Shown here in pieces: positions 6,764-13,417 of a stretch of 13,904 bases of DNA (positions within the stretch are counted from its first letter, which is position 1; the number at the start of each line of letters is the position of its first letter). This DNA is from CBDUBS01 sp965365445 (lineage in GTDB: Bacteria; Bacteroidota; Rhodothermia; Rhodothermales; DASSAV01). Under the pieces are notes generated by a model that was not told the origin of the DNA, made no database searches, and saw only the letters and a program-made list of their open reading frames with translations. The position numbers and the translations under genes were made by a program. The stretch is from assembly GCA_965365445.1 (NCBI GenBank), contig CBDUBS010000089.1, forward strand, positions 1 to 13,904. Reading direction: 5' to 3'.

Positions 6764-6964
6764 CTATCCGGTAATTTCGCTGACCCCGCGCGTCGTAAGC
6801 TCTTGCCGAATGGTAAACAGCGCATCGGAGAGTTCGGAACGCGTTGCCGTGGCGGCGCCTGGCCGGTCCAACAAACGGTGATATTCCCGGGCCGTAATCA
6901 GCAGTTTGCTCGTCGGCAGAAAAGATACGGCAAGCGGGACGAAATGGTTTTCCTGATTGGACAT
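6764..6964 (-). CDS. Small 66-aa protein of unknown function
   Basis: I do not recognise this protein. From ATG 6964 it reads MSNQENHFVPLAVSFLPTSK and continues to end GVSEITG. It has no signal peptide or membrane segment; the second half (about residues 25-60) is rich in charged and helix-favouring residues. Support for it being real comes from coding-like third-position GC, a good terminator 21 bases after its stop, and a candidate promoter just upstream. No Shine-Dalgarno sequence is present, and the promoter position would give a nearly leaderless mRNA. A TTG at 7000 in the same frame would add 12 residues but overlaps the candidate promoter. It lies between wlbA and wzi on the same strand, so a small cytoplasmic regulator or accessory factor is possible, with no direct evidence. 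Confidence 0.55.
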   Translation of the reverse strand: MSNQENHFVPLAVSFLPTSKLLITAREYHRLLDRPGAATATRSELSDALFTIRQELTTRGVSEITG

Positions 6965-6972
6965 GATTTCGC

Positions 6973-7000
6973 TATCTATATGTATTTGATTTCGTGACAA
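6973..7000 (-). promoter_or_regulatory. Candidate sigma-70-like promoter for the 66-aa gene
   Basis: On the minus strand TTGTCA (7000-6995) and TAGATA (6978-6973) are 16 bases apart in a locally AT-rich stretch. The -10 ends only eight bases before the ATG at 6964, which would give an almost leaderless transcript. This rests on consensus similarity only; a housekeeping promoter of the Bacteroidota type was not recognised here. Confidence 0.3.
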
Positions 7001-7020
7001 CCCATATGTGTTGCATCCCG

Positions 7021-7060
7021 AACGAGGCGTAAAGAACCCCTCAGGGCGTTACAGCTCGTT
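7021..7060. repeat. Imperfect stem-loop downstream of wlbA
   Basis: AACGAG (7021-7026) pairs with CTCGTT (7055-7060); inside, GTAA (7029-7032) pairs with TTAC (7049-7052) and CCC (7038-7040) with GGG (7044-7046). It lies in the 213-base gap between wlbA and the 66-aa gene, about 120 bases after the wlbA stop. No T-tract is present. It may be a 3' end structure of the wlbA transcript. I see nothing else clear in that gap apart from the candidate promoter. Confidence 0.35.
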
Positions 7061-7177
7061 AGACGCCTATCGGATCTGGTTTCGATCCCGACGGCAGGCA
7101 ACGAGGATGTAATCACGGAGCGACTATCCGGCACCGTTACATTCGAAGGGTATACGAGGGGATGGGCCGGCGGGCAA

Positions 7178-8116
7178 TCAGCGTTTAAGAAGGGGATGGG
7201 GCGGGCTTTCCGGCGCGGTCGGGGCGGCGGTCCGGATGCGGTGCACAAGCTCGATACTCGGCCGGGCGTCTTCGATGCCGAAACCCCGGCCGGCCAGGGT
7301 TTCTTCGTACACCCGGGTGTGCAAATCCCGAAAGCCGCCGCTGAACTCGACCTCCTCCCCATCGACGGTGATGGAGCGGTAGGTGGGTTGCTTGCCCCGG
7401 ACCGATTCCGGAAGGTCGTTTGCGTCCAGCGAGAGGTACCAGTGTACATCGGCCTGTTCCAGGGCGAAGAACCCTCCGATGCGGTCGGGGCCGGAGACGT
7501 GCACTTCGCTGTGTTGCACCCCTCCGAAAAACCACATCAGCATGTCGAAGAAGTGGATGCCGATGTTGGTGGCTACGCCGCCCGATTTTTCGACATCGCC
7601 TTTCCAAGAATAGTTGTACCACCGGCCCCGGGAGGTAATGTACGTGAGCACCACTTGCCGCCGTCGGCCGGTATCTTCCTGCAACCGTTGACGTAGTTCC
7701 AGCAGGGCGGGGTGCACCCGGAGCTGGAGTATGGTGTAGACCCGTTTGCCGTACTCCTGCTCCAGCGACGAAAGCTGGTCGAGATTCCAGGGATTGAGGA
7801 CGAGTGGTTTTTCGCACACGGCGTCCGCCCCGACCCGGAGCGCCAGACGGATGTGGGCATCGTGCAGGTGGTTCGGCGAGCAGATGCTGAGGTAGTGGAC
7901 GCGGTCCTCTTCCGATTCGCGGCGGAGCATTTCCAGGTGGCGGTCGAAGCGTTCGAACTCCGTAAAAAACGCCGAATCGGGGAAATACTGATCGAGGATC
8001 CCTACCGAGTCGTGGGGGTCCATAGCGGCCACCAGGCGGCCGCCGACATCGCGGACGGCCTGGAGGTGGCGGGGGGCGATGTATCCGGCAATGCCGGTGA
8101 GGGCGAAGTTGGGCAT
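7178..8116 (-). CDS. wlbA: UDP-N-acetyl-2-amino-2-deoxyglucuronate 3-dehydrogenase (WlbA/WbpB)
   Basis: A 312-aa Gfo/Idh/MocA-family oxidoreductase. Studied WlbA/WbpB enzymes oxidise C3 of UDP-GlcNAc uronic acid using NAD, the step before amination and acetylation towards di-N-acetylated mannuronic acid of O-antigen and other surface glycans. The N-terminal Rossmann block is FALTGIAGYIAPRHL (residues 4-18); Lys103 in CEKPLVLNPWN is the family's EKP lysine; NIGIHFFDML carries His188 and Asp191 of the catalytic region. Long stretches such as DSVGILDQYFPDSAFFTEFE and GEEVEFSGGFRDLHT are characteristic of this subgroup. I chose ATG 8116, with AAGGT seven bases upstream; the frame extends over 100 residues further without similarity. 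The other pathway genes (wbpA, wbpE, wbpD, wbpI types) are not in the window, so it is isolated here. It is divergent from the TonB receptor gene. Confidence 0.88.
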   Translation of the reverse strand: MPNFALTGIAGYIAPRHLQAVRDVGGRLVAAMDPHDSVGILDQYFPDSAFFTEFERFDRHLEMLRRESEEDRVHYLSICSPNHLHDAHIRLALRVGADAVCEKPLVLNPWNLDQLSSLEQEYGKRVYTILQLRVHPALLELRQRLQEDTGRRRQVVLTYITSRGRWYNYSWKGDVEKSGGVATNIGIHFFDMLMWFFGGVQHSEVHVSGPDRIGGFFALEQADVHWYLSLDANDLPESVRGKQPTYRSITVDGEEVEFSGGFRDLHTRVYEETLAGRGFGIEDARPSIELVHRIRTAAPTAPESPPHPLLKR

Positions 8117-8347
8117 GATCCGTACCTTGAAAAGTTCGGCCCAAATTAGCCGCTGCGTGAGCCGTTCGCAAGAATGAACGGGAGGAAGAACCGGACCTTC
8201 CCCGGGCCGGCCGTGTGTAGTTCGGGTCGCGGGTGTATCCGGCGCCCCTTGTTTCGGGCCGACGGGAGACGTTACCTTTATCCCGGCGGCCCCTAGAGAA
8301 CGCCGGGCCTGTCCCTTTCCCGCGCGCCGGTGCATCCGATTCCGTAT
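8117..8347. promoter_or_regulatory. Divergent intergenic region, wlbA / TonB receptor
   Basis: Promoters for both directions should lie here. For the + strand, TACCTTTA at 8273-8280 is close to the Bacteroidota -7 element TAnnTTTG, with GTTTC (8251-8255) about 17 bases upstream as a poor match to the -33 TTTG. Just after it, CCCGGCG (8282-8288) and CGCCGGG (8301-8307) form a 7-bp inverted repeat around a 12-base spacer, suitably placed for an operator or a leader hairpin. A second small inverted repeat, CCGTTC (8162-8167) and GAACGG (8176-8181), lies close to the wlbA start. All are pattern-based suggestions. Confidence 0.35.
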
Positions 8348-10675
8348 ATGCGGCTCCTTCTTTTTCTGGCCGGTCTGTTCGTGCCTCTTTCGGTACAGGC
8401 CCAGGGCACGACGCTCGAAGGGAGGGAGCGGCACACCGTTGCCGGCTCCGTTACGGACGCTTTAACGAACGCGCCGCTGCCGGGTGCGACGGTGTACGCC
8501 CCTGCACTCGGGATGGGCGCGACCACGGATACGACGGGGTGGTTCGCCATGTCGGTTCCTGCCGGGGCCCTCCGCCTCGTGGTGTCGTACGTGGGGTACC
8601 GTAACGAGGTGATGGCGTTGACGGTAGCCGGGGATGTGGAGGCGAATATTCGGCTCGTTCCCGACGCCGCGTCCGTCGGTGAGGTGTTCGTGGATGCGGA
8701 GCGTACGGAACCCGTCGAGAAAGCGCTATCCATGAGCCGGCACGTCGTTCCGGCGAAGCTTCTGGCCGGAACGCCCCGGTTGTTCGGAGAGGCCGACCCG
8801 TTGAAGGCGCTGCAGTTGCTTCCCGGGGCGCAATCCGGTTTCGAGGGGACGACCGGCATCCACGTACGCGGGGGCAGCCCCGACCAGAACCTGATTTTGC
8901 TCGACGGCGCTCCCATTTATAACGCCTCTCACTTGTTCGGACTGTACTCGGTTTTCAACGCGAGCACCGTGCGAGACGTGCAACTCATCTCGGGGGGCTT
9001 CCCGGCTCGGTACGGCGGGCGGTTGTCGTCCGTGGTGGAGGTGAACCTGCGGGACGGGGATCTTCGCCGGTTCCGGGCCGACGCCATGGCAGGGCTCATT
9101 GCATCGAGCCTGACACTGGAGGGGCCGGTGGTAAAAGACCGGGTTTCGATCATTGCCTCGGCGCGGCGCTCGTATGCCGGAGCGGTAGTTCGGGAGGTGG
9201 TGGAGGAAGCGCAGCATACCGACTATGCGTTTTATGACATCCAGGCCCGGCTGAACGGGGTGCTATCTTCCCGGGACGCCCTCTCGGTTAGCGTGTACAC
9301 CGGCAGCGATGATTTCGCAAGAAGGTTCGACGAGGAACGCCGGACGAATTTTGCTTTCGATTTCGGTTGGCGCAACGTCGTATCGTCCGTTCGATGGCGG
9401 CATTCGTTCAGCCGGGTGCTGGTGGGCACGGCATCCGCCACCGCAAGCCGCTACCGGACGGCATTCGGAGCGGCCCATCGGAAAACCGACAAGCAGGGCT
9501 ATACGGAAATTTTCGAGATAGATTCCGGCTCGGGTGTAGAGGAGGCCGGACTGGGGGCCGACTTCCAGTATGCGCCCGGCGCCCGGCATTCGGTACGCTT
9601 CGGCGGCCGCGTCATCGGGCAATCGTTCGATACGGGAAGCGCCGCATCGGGCGTGGATGGCGCTCCGATCCCGACCGCATTCCGGACGCACAGCGTACGG
9701 GGATACGCCGAGGAAGAATGGCTCATTTCGCCCACACTGGGCATGGGGATTGGCGTTCACGCCGGATCGTACCGGTCGGGCAGGCAGCGGTACGGCACGA
9801 TCGAGCCCCGGCTTACGGGCCGCCTCATGGTAGGCCCCCGGGCGGCGGCTACCGTGTCGTATGCGGCCTCCAGGCAATTTCAGCATTTGCTGACGACAAC
9901 AACGATCGGCCTGCCTACGGATGTGTGGGCGCCGGTCACGTCCCGGATCGGACCGCAGGAGGGGCGGCAGATCGCCGTCGGCATGGCCGGGGCCTCACCG
10001 GGAGGCGCCTACACGTTCAGTCTGGAAGGGTACGTGAAGCGAATGCGGGGGCTGATCGAGTACCGGGAAGGCGCCGCCGTCACGACGGGATTGCCGGACC
10101 GATGGGAGGACCGGATTGCCGTGGGCCGGGGAACGAGCCGGGGCATCGAGGCGCTCGTTCGGCGCACGTCCGGTCCGACGACGGGATGGGTGGGGTATAC
10201 CCTATCCCGGTCGGACCGGCGGTTTCCGGAACTAAACGGGGGCCGGCCGTTCCCGTACCGATACGACCGGCGAAACGAGGTTGAGGCCGTCGTTTTTCAT
10301 CGGGTGTCCGGCTCCGTAGAACTCTCGGGCGCATGGGTTTACAGCACCGGCATGGCCGTGACCATGCCGCAGGCCGATTATCTGATCGTTCGAGCGCCGG
10401 GCGCTCCGTCGCCGCCCTTCGACCCGACGGTTCATGTATACGGCCCCCGAAACGGCTTCCGGATGCCTCCATACCATCGACTGGACGTGAGCGTGCGCGT
10501 GACGCGGCCCCTGCGGTTCGGTGTGCATACGTTTCAGGCCGGGGTCTATAACCTGTACAATCGGCGGAACCCGTACTTCTACTACGTAGATGAAACCGAG
10601 GACGGCGTTCGTCAGATGAAACGGGTCGTGCTTTTCCCGATCTTGCCCTCCCTCAGCTATCAGGTTACCTACTGA
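8348..10675 (+). CDS. TonB-dependent outer-membrane receptor
   Basis: A 775-aa receptor that would import a ligand through the outer membrane using TonB/ExbBD energy. Residues 1-18 are a signal peptide (MRLLLFLAGL..., cleavage near VQA-Q). Residues about 29-107 are a carboxypeptidase-regulatory-like beta domain (AGSVTDALTNAPLPGATVY) typical of Bacteroidota receptors. The plug follows at about 125-240, with GIHVRGGSPDQNLILLDGAP and GGFPARYGGRLSSVVEVNL as clear plug motifs. The rest is a beta-barrel ending in the aromatic residues of SYQVTY. I see no convincing TonB box. I chose ATG 8348 because the signal peptide begins there; GTG 8330 would add six residues, and neither has a Shine-Dalgarno sequence. 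The stop overlaps the start of the DUF4249 gene as TGATG, implying coupled translation. There is no SusC-length N-terminus and no SusD partner, so a glycan-type utilisation locus is not indicated. The substrate is unknown. Confidence 0.93.
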   Translation: MRLLLFLAGLFVPLSVQAQGTTLEGRERHTVAGSVTDALTNAPLPGATVYAPALGMGATTDTTGWFAMSVPAGALRLVVSYVGYRNEVMALTVAGDVEANIRLVPDAASVGEVFVDAERTEPVEKALSMSRHVVPAKLLAGTPRLFGEADPLKALQLLPGAQSGFEGTTGIHVRGGSPDQNLILLDGAPIYNASHLFGLYSVFNASTVRDVQLISGGFPARYGGRLSSVVEVNLRDGDLRRFRADAMAGLIASSLTLEGPVVKDRVSIIASARRSYAGAVVREVVEEAQHTDYAFYDIQARLNGVLSSRDALSVSVYTGSDDFARRFDEERRTNFAFDFGWRNVVSSVRWRHSFSRVLVGTASATASRYRTAFGAAHRKTDKQGYTEIFEIDSGSGVEEAGLGADFQYAPGARHSVRFGGRVIGQSFDTGSAASGVDGAPIPTAFRTHSVRGYAEEEWLISPTLGMGIGVHAGSYRSGRQRYGTIEPRLTGRLMVGPRAAATVSYAASRQFQHLLTTTTIGLPTDVWAPVTSRIGPQEGRQIAVGMAGASPGGAYTFSLEGYVKRMRGLIEYREGAAVTTGLPDRWEDRIAVGRGTSRGIEALVRRTSGPTTGWVGYTLSRSDRRFPELNGGRPFPYRYDRRNEVEAVVFHRVSGSVELSGAWVYSTGMAVTMPQADYLIVRAPGAPSPPFDPTVHVYGPRNGFRMPPYHRLDVSVRVTRPLRFGVHTFQAGVYNLYNRRNPYFYYVDETEDGVRQMKRVVLFPILPSLSYQVTY

Positions 10676-11556
10676 TGAAACCCGGCGCCCTTGCCTTGCT
10701 GCTCCTGCTTTTCGGGGGGTGCGAAACCGTGGTGGATGTAGACCTCCCCGGAGAGGAGCCGCAACTGGTAGTGCACGGGTTCGCTTCCCCCGACCGTACG
10801 TGGAGCGTAGACGTAAAGCGGTCGGCCCGCGTGCTCGGCATGGATGAAGTAGAGGTCGTGCCGGATGCACTGGTGGAAATCGAGCGACCGGACGGCTCGA
10901 TCGAAACGCTGGCATTCAAGGACGGGCGGTATGTGTCCTCGAAACGCCCGGCGGGGGGCAGCGCCTACACGCTGCGGGTGAGCGCGCCCGGATTTGCAGG
11001 GGTCGTGGCCGCCGACAGCGTTCCGAACGCGGTTCCCTTTTCCGCCGTGACGAGAATCGAGGGACCCGGCGGGCCTCCCCGGCGGTTGTTCGCGCTGACG
11101 TTTGCCGATCCCCCGGACCGCCGGGACTATTACCGGGCGGCCGTCACCGTGCGGAACGTATTGCACGACGGCACGCTGAAAACCGGACTCGTTTCGTTTA
11201 CCACCGGGGATGCGTCCGTCCTGGCCGAGCACCGGCTTTCGCTGGAAACGCTGGATACGTTTCAGGGATATGAGGCGTTTTTTACGGATATGCGTTTTGC
11301 GGGGAGCACCCATACGCTGGAGGTAACTATCAAAGAACCCCCGATGACACCCGACATCGCCCGGCGCAGCTACGTCCTCGCCCTGCGCCGGGTGAGTGAG
11401 GCCTATTATCTGTACGCCCGCAGCCTGGAGGCCTATGATGAAGCCTATGAGAACCCTTTCATGGAGCCGGCCCGCCTGTGGAGCAATGTGCAGGGCGGCT
11501 ACGGGATTTTTGCGGGGTACGCCGAAGCGCGGGTCGAACTCGGCGTATCGCCGTAG
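10675..11556 (+). CDS. DUF4249-family outer-membrane lipoprotein
   Basis: A 293-aa protein whose N-terminus MKPGALALLLLLFGGCETVV is a lipoprotein signal with Cys16 as likely lipidation site (lipobox FGGC, slightly atypical at -3). The mature start, VDVDLPGEEPQLVVHGFASP, and the following beta-rich domain with VEIERPDGS and the YTLRVSAPGF block fit DUF4249 (PF14054), found in Bacteroidota directly after TonB-dependent receptors. Its molecular role is not established; by position a surface substrate-binding partner of the receptor is the simplest idea. ATG 10675 overlaps the receptor's TGA by one base, so translation is probably coupled. The gene ends 10 bases before a convergent gene, leaving no room for a separate terminator. 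Confidence 0.88.
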   Translation: MKPGALALLLLLFGGCETVVDVDLPGEEPQLVVHGFASPDRTWSVDVKRSARVLGMDEVEVVPDALVEIERPDGSIETLAFKDGRYVSSKRPAGGSAYTLRVSAPGFAGVVAADSVPNAVPFSAVTRIEGPGGPPRRLFALTFADPPDRRDYYRAAVTVRNVLHDGTLKTGLVSFTTGDASVLAEHRLSLETLDTFQGYEAFFTDMRFAGSTHTLEVTIKEPPMTPDIARRSYVLALRRVSEAYYLYARSLEAYDEAYENPFMEPARLWSNVQGGYGIFAGYAEARVELGVSP

Positions 11557-11566
11557 AAAGGACGTT

Positions 11567-12202
11567 TCAGCCGTCCCGTGCGGGGAGGCGCGCATCGGAG
11601 GCCGAGGCGAGCAGGGAAGTGAGGTCTATTTCGGATGATGGCGTGAGGTCGGCGTCGAGCGCCCGGTTCATGTAATCCAGGGCGGCCCGGTTGTTCTCAT
11701 CGTCTATCGAGGCGACGCAATCCGCCGGGACACAGAGGCGGTAGTCGCGCATGTAGGCGTCGATGCCGGTGAAGAACACGCACATATCCCCGGCGAACCC
11801 TGTTAGAACGAGGGTACGGGCGCCGAGATACTGGAGCAGCGTTTCGAGGGTGGTGGAGAAGAACGCGGAATGCTTCGGCTTGAGCACGAAATAGTCGTCG
11901 GGGTCGGGTTGCAGGAGCTTTCCGACGGGCTCGCCTCTCACGCCGTCGTGGAGGACGTGCCGGACGACGTCCTCGAAGTTGGAACGCCATTTCCCGAAGT
12001 TGTCGTTGGCGTAGATCACCGGGATGCCCGCCTGCTTCGCCCGTCGTTTCAGCCCGGCGATGCGCCGGGCGGCGGGCAGGGCTTTTTCGAACAGCCGCTC
12101 ACCGCCTTCGTATTCGAAATCGTTGACGACGTCGATCAGGATGAGGGCCGCCGGCGACTTGTCGGGGGCGTTGCCGTGAAGATCGTCGTTACGGGCAGGC
12201 AT
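11567..12202 (-). CDS. Isochorismatase-family cysteine hydrolase
   Basis: A 211-aa cytoplasmic enzyme of the isochorismatase/nicotinamidase fold. The expected catalytic triad is visible: Asp24 (LILIDVVNDF), Lys108 (FVLKPKHSAF) and Cys141 (TGFAGDMCVFF). Members hydrolyse small amides such as nicotinamide, N-carbamoyl compounds or ureidoacrylate; the sequence does not let me choose, and the nicotinamidase metal-site motif is not evident. The N-terminal 15 residues are polar and extend beyond the core fold. ATG 12202 is the only good start, without a Shine-Dalgarno sequence. It follows galT on the same strand after 86 bases that hold nothing recognisable, so it may be the last gene of a ribokinase-galT-hydrolase unit. 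Its 3' end converges on the DUF4249 gene. Confidence 0.9.
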   Translation of the reverse strand: MPARNDDLHGNAPDKSPAALILIDVVNDFEYEGGERLFEKALPAARRIAGLKRRAKQAGIPVIYANDNFGKWRSNFEDVVRHVLHDGVRGEPVGKLLQPDPDDYFVLKPKHSAFFSTTLETLLQYLGARTLVLTGFAGDMCVFFTGIDAYMRDYRLCVPADCVASIDDENNRAALDYMNRALDADLTPSSEIDLTSLLASASDARLPARDG

Positions 12203-12288
12203 GGTGGGTATAGATGAATGGCGGGAAGGGATTCACCGGGAACGAGCCGCCGTGTTCCCTCACCCCGGCGATGATGCCGTTCGGACTT

Positions 12289-13350
12289 TCATCCGAGGGG
12301 GTTCCCCTGTTGTCTGTAATGGACCTCGCTCTGCTCGCGAAGCCGCTCCGCGCTCGTTTCGGCGGAGATATCTCGCTGAGGCATTCCGAGCATTTCGTAT
12401 CCGACCATGAATTTGCGCACTGTGGCCGAACGCAGCAACGGCGGGAAAAAGTGCATATGGAGATGCCACTCCGGATGCGGTTTGCCGTCGGTGGGGGCCT
12501 GATGGAACCCGGCGGAATAGGGGAAAGAGATCCGGAACAGGTTATCGTACCGCGTGGTCAGCCGTTTGAGGATGTCGGCTAGACCCGACCGCTCGGCATC
12601 GTTCAGGTCGGGCAGGCATTGCACGCGCCTGCGGGGTATGACCATCGTTTCGAAGGGCCAAACGGCCCAGAAGGGAACGAGGGCGACGAAGTGGTCATTT
12701 TCGCAGACGAGACGCCGGCCGTCCTCGCATTCGAGCGTCAGGTAGTCAGCCAGCAGGGACGCGCCGTGACGATCCATGTAGTCTTTTTGCCTGCCCGATT
12801 CCCGCGCCGGCTCTACGGGTACGGTTCTTTGGGCCCAGATCTGCCCGTGGGGGTGGGGGTTGCTGCACCCCATCATGGCTCCTTTGTTTTCAAATATCTG
12901 CACGTAGTTGATATCCGGGCGGGCGGCGAGCTCGGCGAACTGGTCGGTCCAGAGATCCACGACGCGGCGGATCGCCCCGGTTTCCATTTCGGGCAGGGTC
13001 AGGTCGTGGCGAGGCGAGAAGCAGATGACCCTGCAGATGCCGGTCTCGGGTTCGGCCACCATCAGATCGTTCCGGTTCAGTCCGCCTTCGGCGGCATCCG
13101 GTCGTAGCGCGGCGAAGTCGTTATCGAACACGAAGACCCCTTCGTAGGCAGGGTTCGTGTGGCCGCCGGCGCGTTCGTTACCCGGGCACAGGTAGCAGGC
13201 CGGGTCGTAGGCCGGACGGGTTTCCGGAGGGAGGTCCTCCACCTGGCCCTGCCAGGGGCGTCTGGCCCGGTGAGGGGAAACCAGCAGCCAGTCGCCCGTA
13301 AGGGGGTTGAAGCGGCGGTGTACGTGTTCGGTGAGGTCGAAAGGAGGCAT
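12289..13350 (-). CDS. galT: Galactose-1-phosphate uridylyltransferase
   Basis: A 353-aa enzyme of the Leloir pathway, exchanging UMP between UDP-glucose and galactose-1-phosphate. The active-site block GCSNPHPHGQIW carries His166 and His168, the latter aligning with the uridylylated nucleophile. Cys52 and Cys55 (CYLCPGN), His115 (SPRHDLTL) and His166 match the structural metal ligands of E. coli GalT. The C-terminal EWHLHMHFFPPLLRS is also characteristic. Length equals the family norm. The start ATG 13350 gives MPPFDLTEHVHRRFNPLTGD, matching family N-termini; no Shine-Dalgarno sequence precedes it. It lies 67 bases after the ribokinase on the same strand. UDP-sugars made here could also feed surface polysaccharide synthesis, which the wlbA and wzi genes elsewhere in the window suggest; that link is inference. 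No galK, galE or galM is in view. Confidence 0.96.
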   Translation of the reverse strand: MPPFDLTEHVHRRFNPLTGDWLLVSPHRARRPWQGQVEDLPPETRPAYDPACYLCPGNERAGGHTNPAYEGVFVFDNDFAALRPDAAEGGLNRNDLMVAEPETGICRVICFSPRHDLTLPEMETGAIRRVVDLWTDQFAELAARPDINYVQIFENKGAMMGCSNPHPHGQIWAQRTVPVEPARESGRQKDYMDRHGASLLADYLTLECEDGRRLVCENDHFVALVPFWAVWPFETMVIPRRRVQCLPDLNDAERSGLADILKRLTTRYDNLFRISFPYSAGFHQAPTDGKPHPEWHLHMHFFPPLLRSATVRKFMVGYEMLGMPQRDISAETSAERLREQSEVHYRQQGNPLG

Positions 13351-13370
13351 GGTGAAACGCGAAAGGTATG

Positions 13371-13409
13371 AAAGGCGGCAAGGGCCGATTCCGAGCGCTG
13401 CCCCGCCTT
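13371..13409 (-). terminator. Weak hairpin between ribokinase and galT
   Basis: On the minus strand AAGGCGGGGCA (13409-13399) can pair with TGCCGCCTT (13380-13372) with a two-base bulge, followed by only a short run of T. It sits 8 bases after the ribokinase stop. It may be a weak terminator or a partial attenuator between rbsK and galT, or chance in GC-rich DNA. Confidence 0.3.
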
Positions 13410-13417
13410 CCGGCAGG

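Noticed and set aside
7047..7115. tRNA-like stretch with TTTCGATCCC
   Set aside because: The putative T-arm does not pair properly and no acceptor or anticodon stem can be built on either strand.
7196..7696. Plus-strand frame of 166 codons opposite wlbA
   Set aside because: It lies fully inside the coding sequence of a clear WlbA homologue and shows no family motif.
7185..8171. Minus-strand frame of 328 codons overlapping wlbA in another phase
   Set aside because: It is Arg/Pro-rich, a frame-shifted shadow of wlbA, and lacks any domain signature.
9367..10284. Plus-strand frame of 305 codons inside the TonB receptor gene
   Set aside because: Out-of-phase, Arg/Gly-rich translation of the receptor barrel; the receptor frame is continuous with its plug and C-terminal motifs.
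10669..11595. Minus-strand frame of 308 codons opposite the DUF4249 gene
   Set aside because: The plus-strand frame has a lipoprotein signal, family similarity and start-stop coupling; the antisense frame has none of these.
12214..12582. Plus-strand frame of 122 codons opposite the galT 3' end
   Set aside because: Almost all of it overlaps the conserved C-terminal part of galT, and no homology is recognisable.
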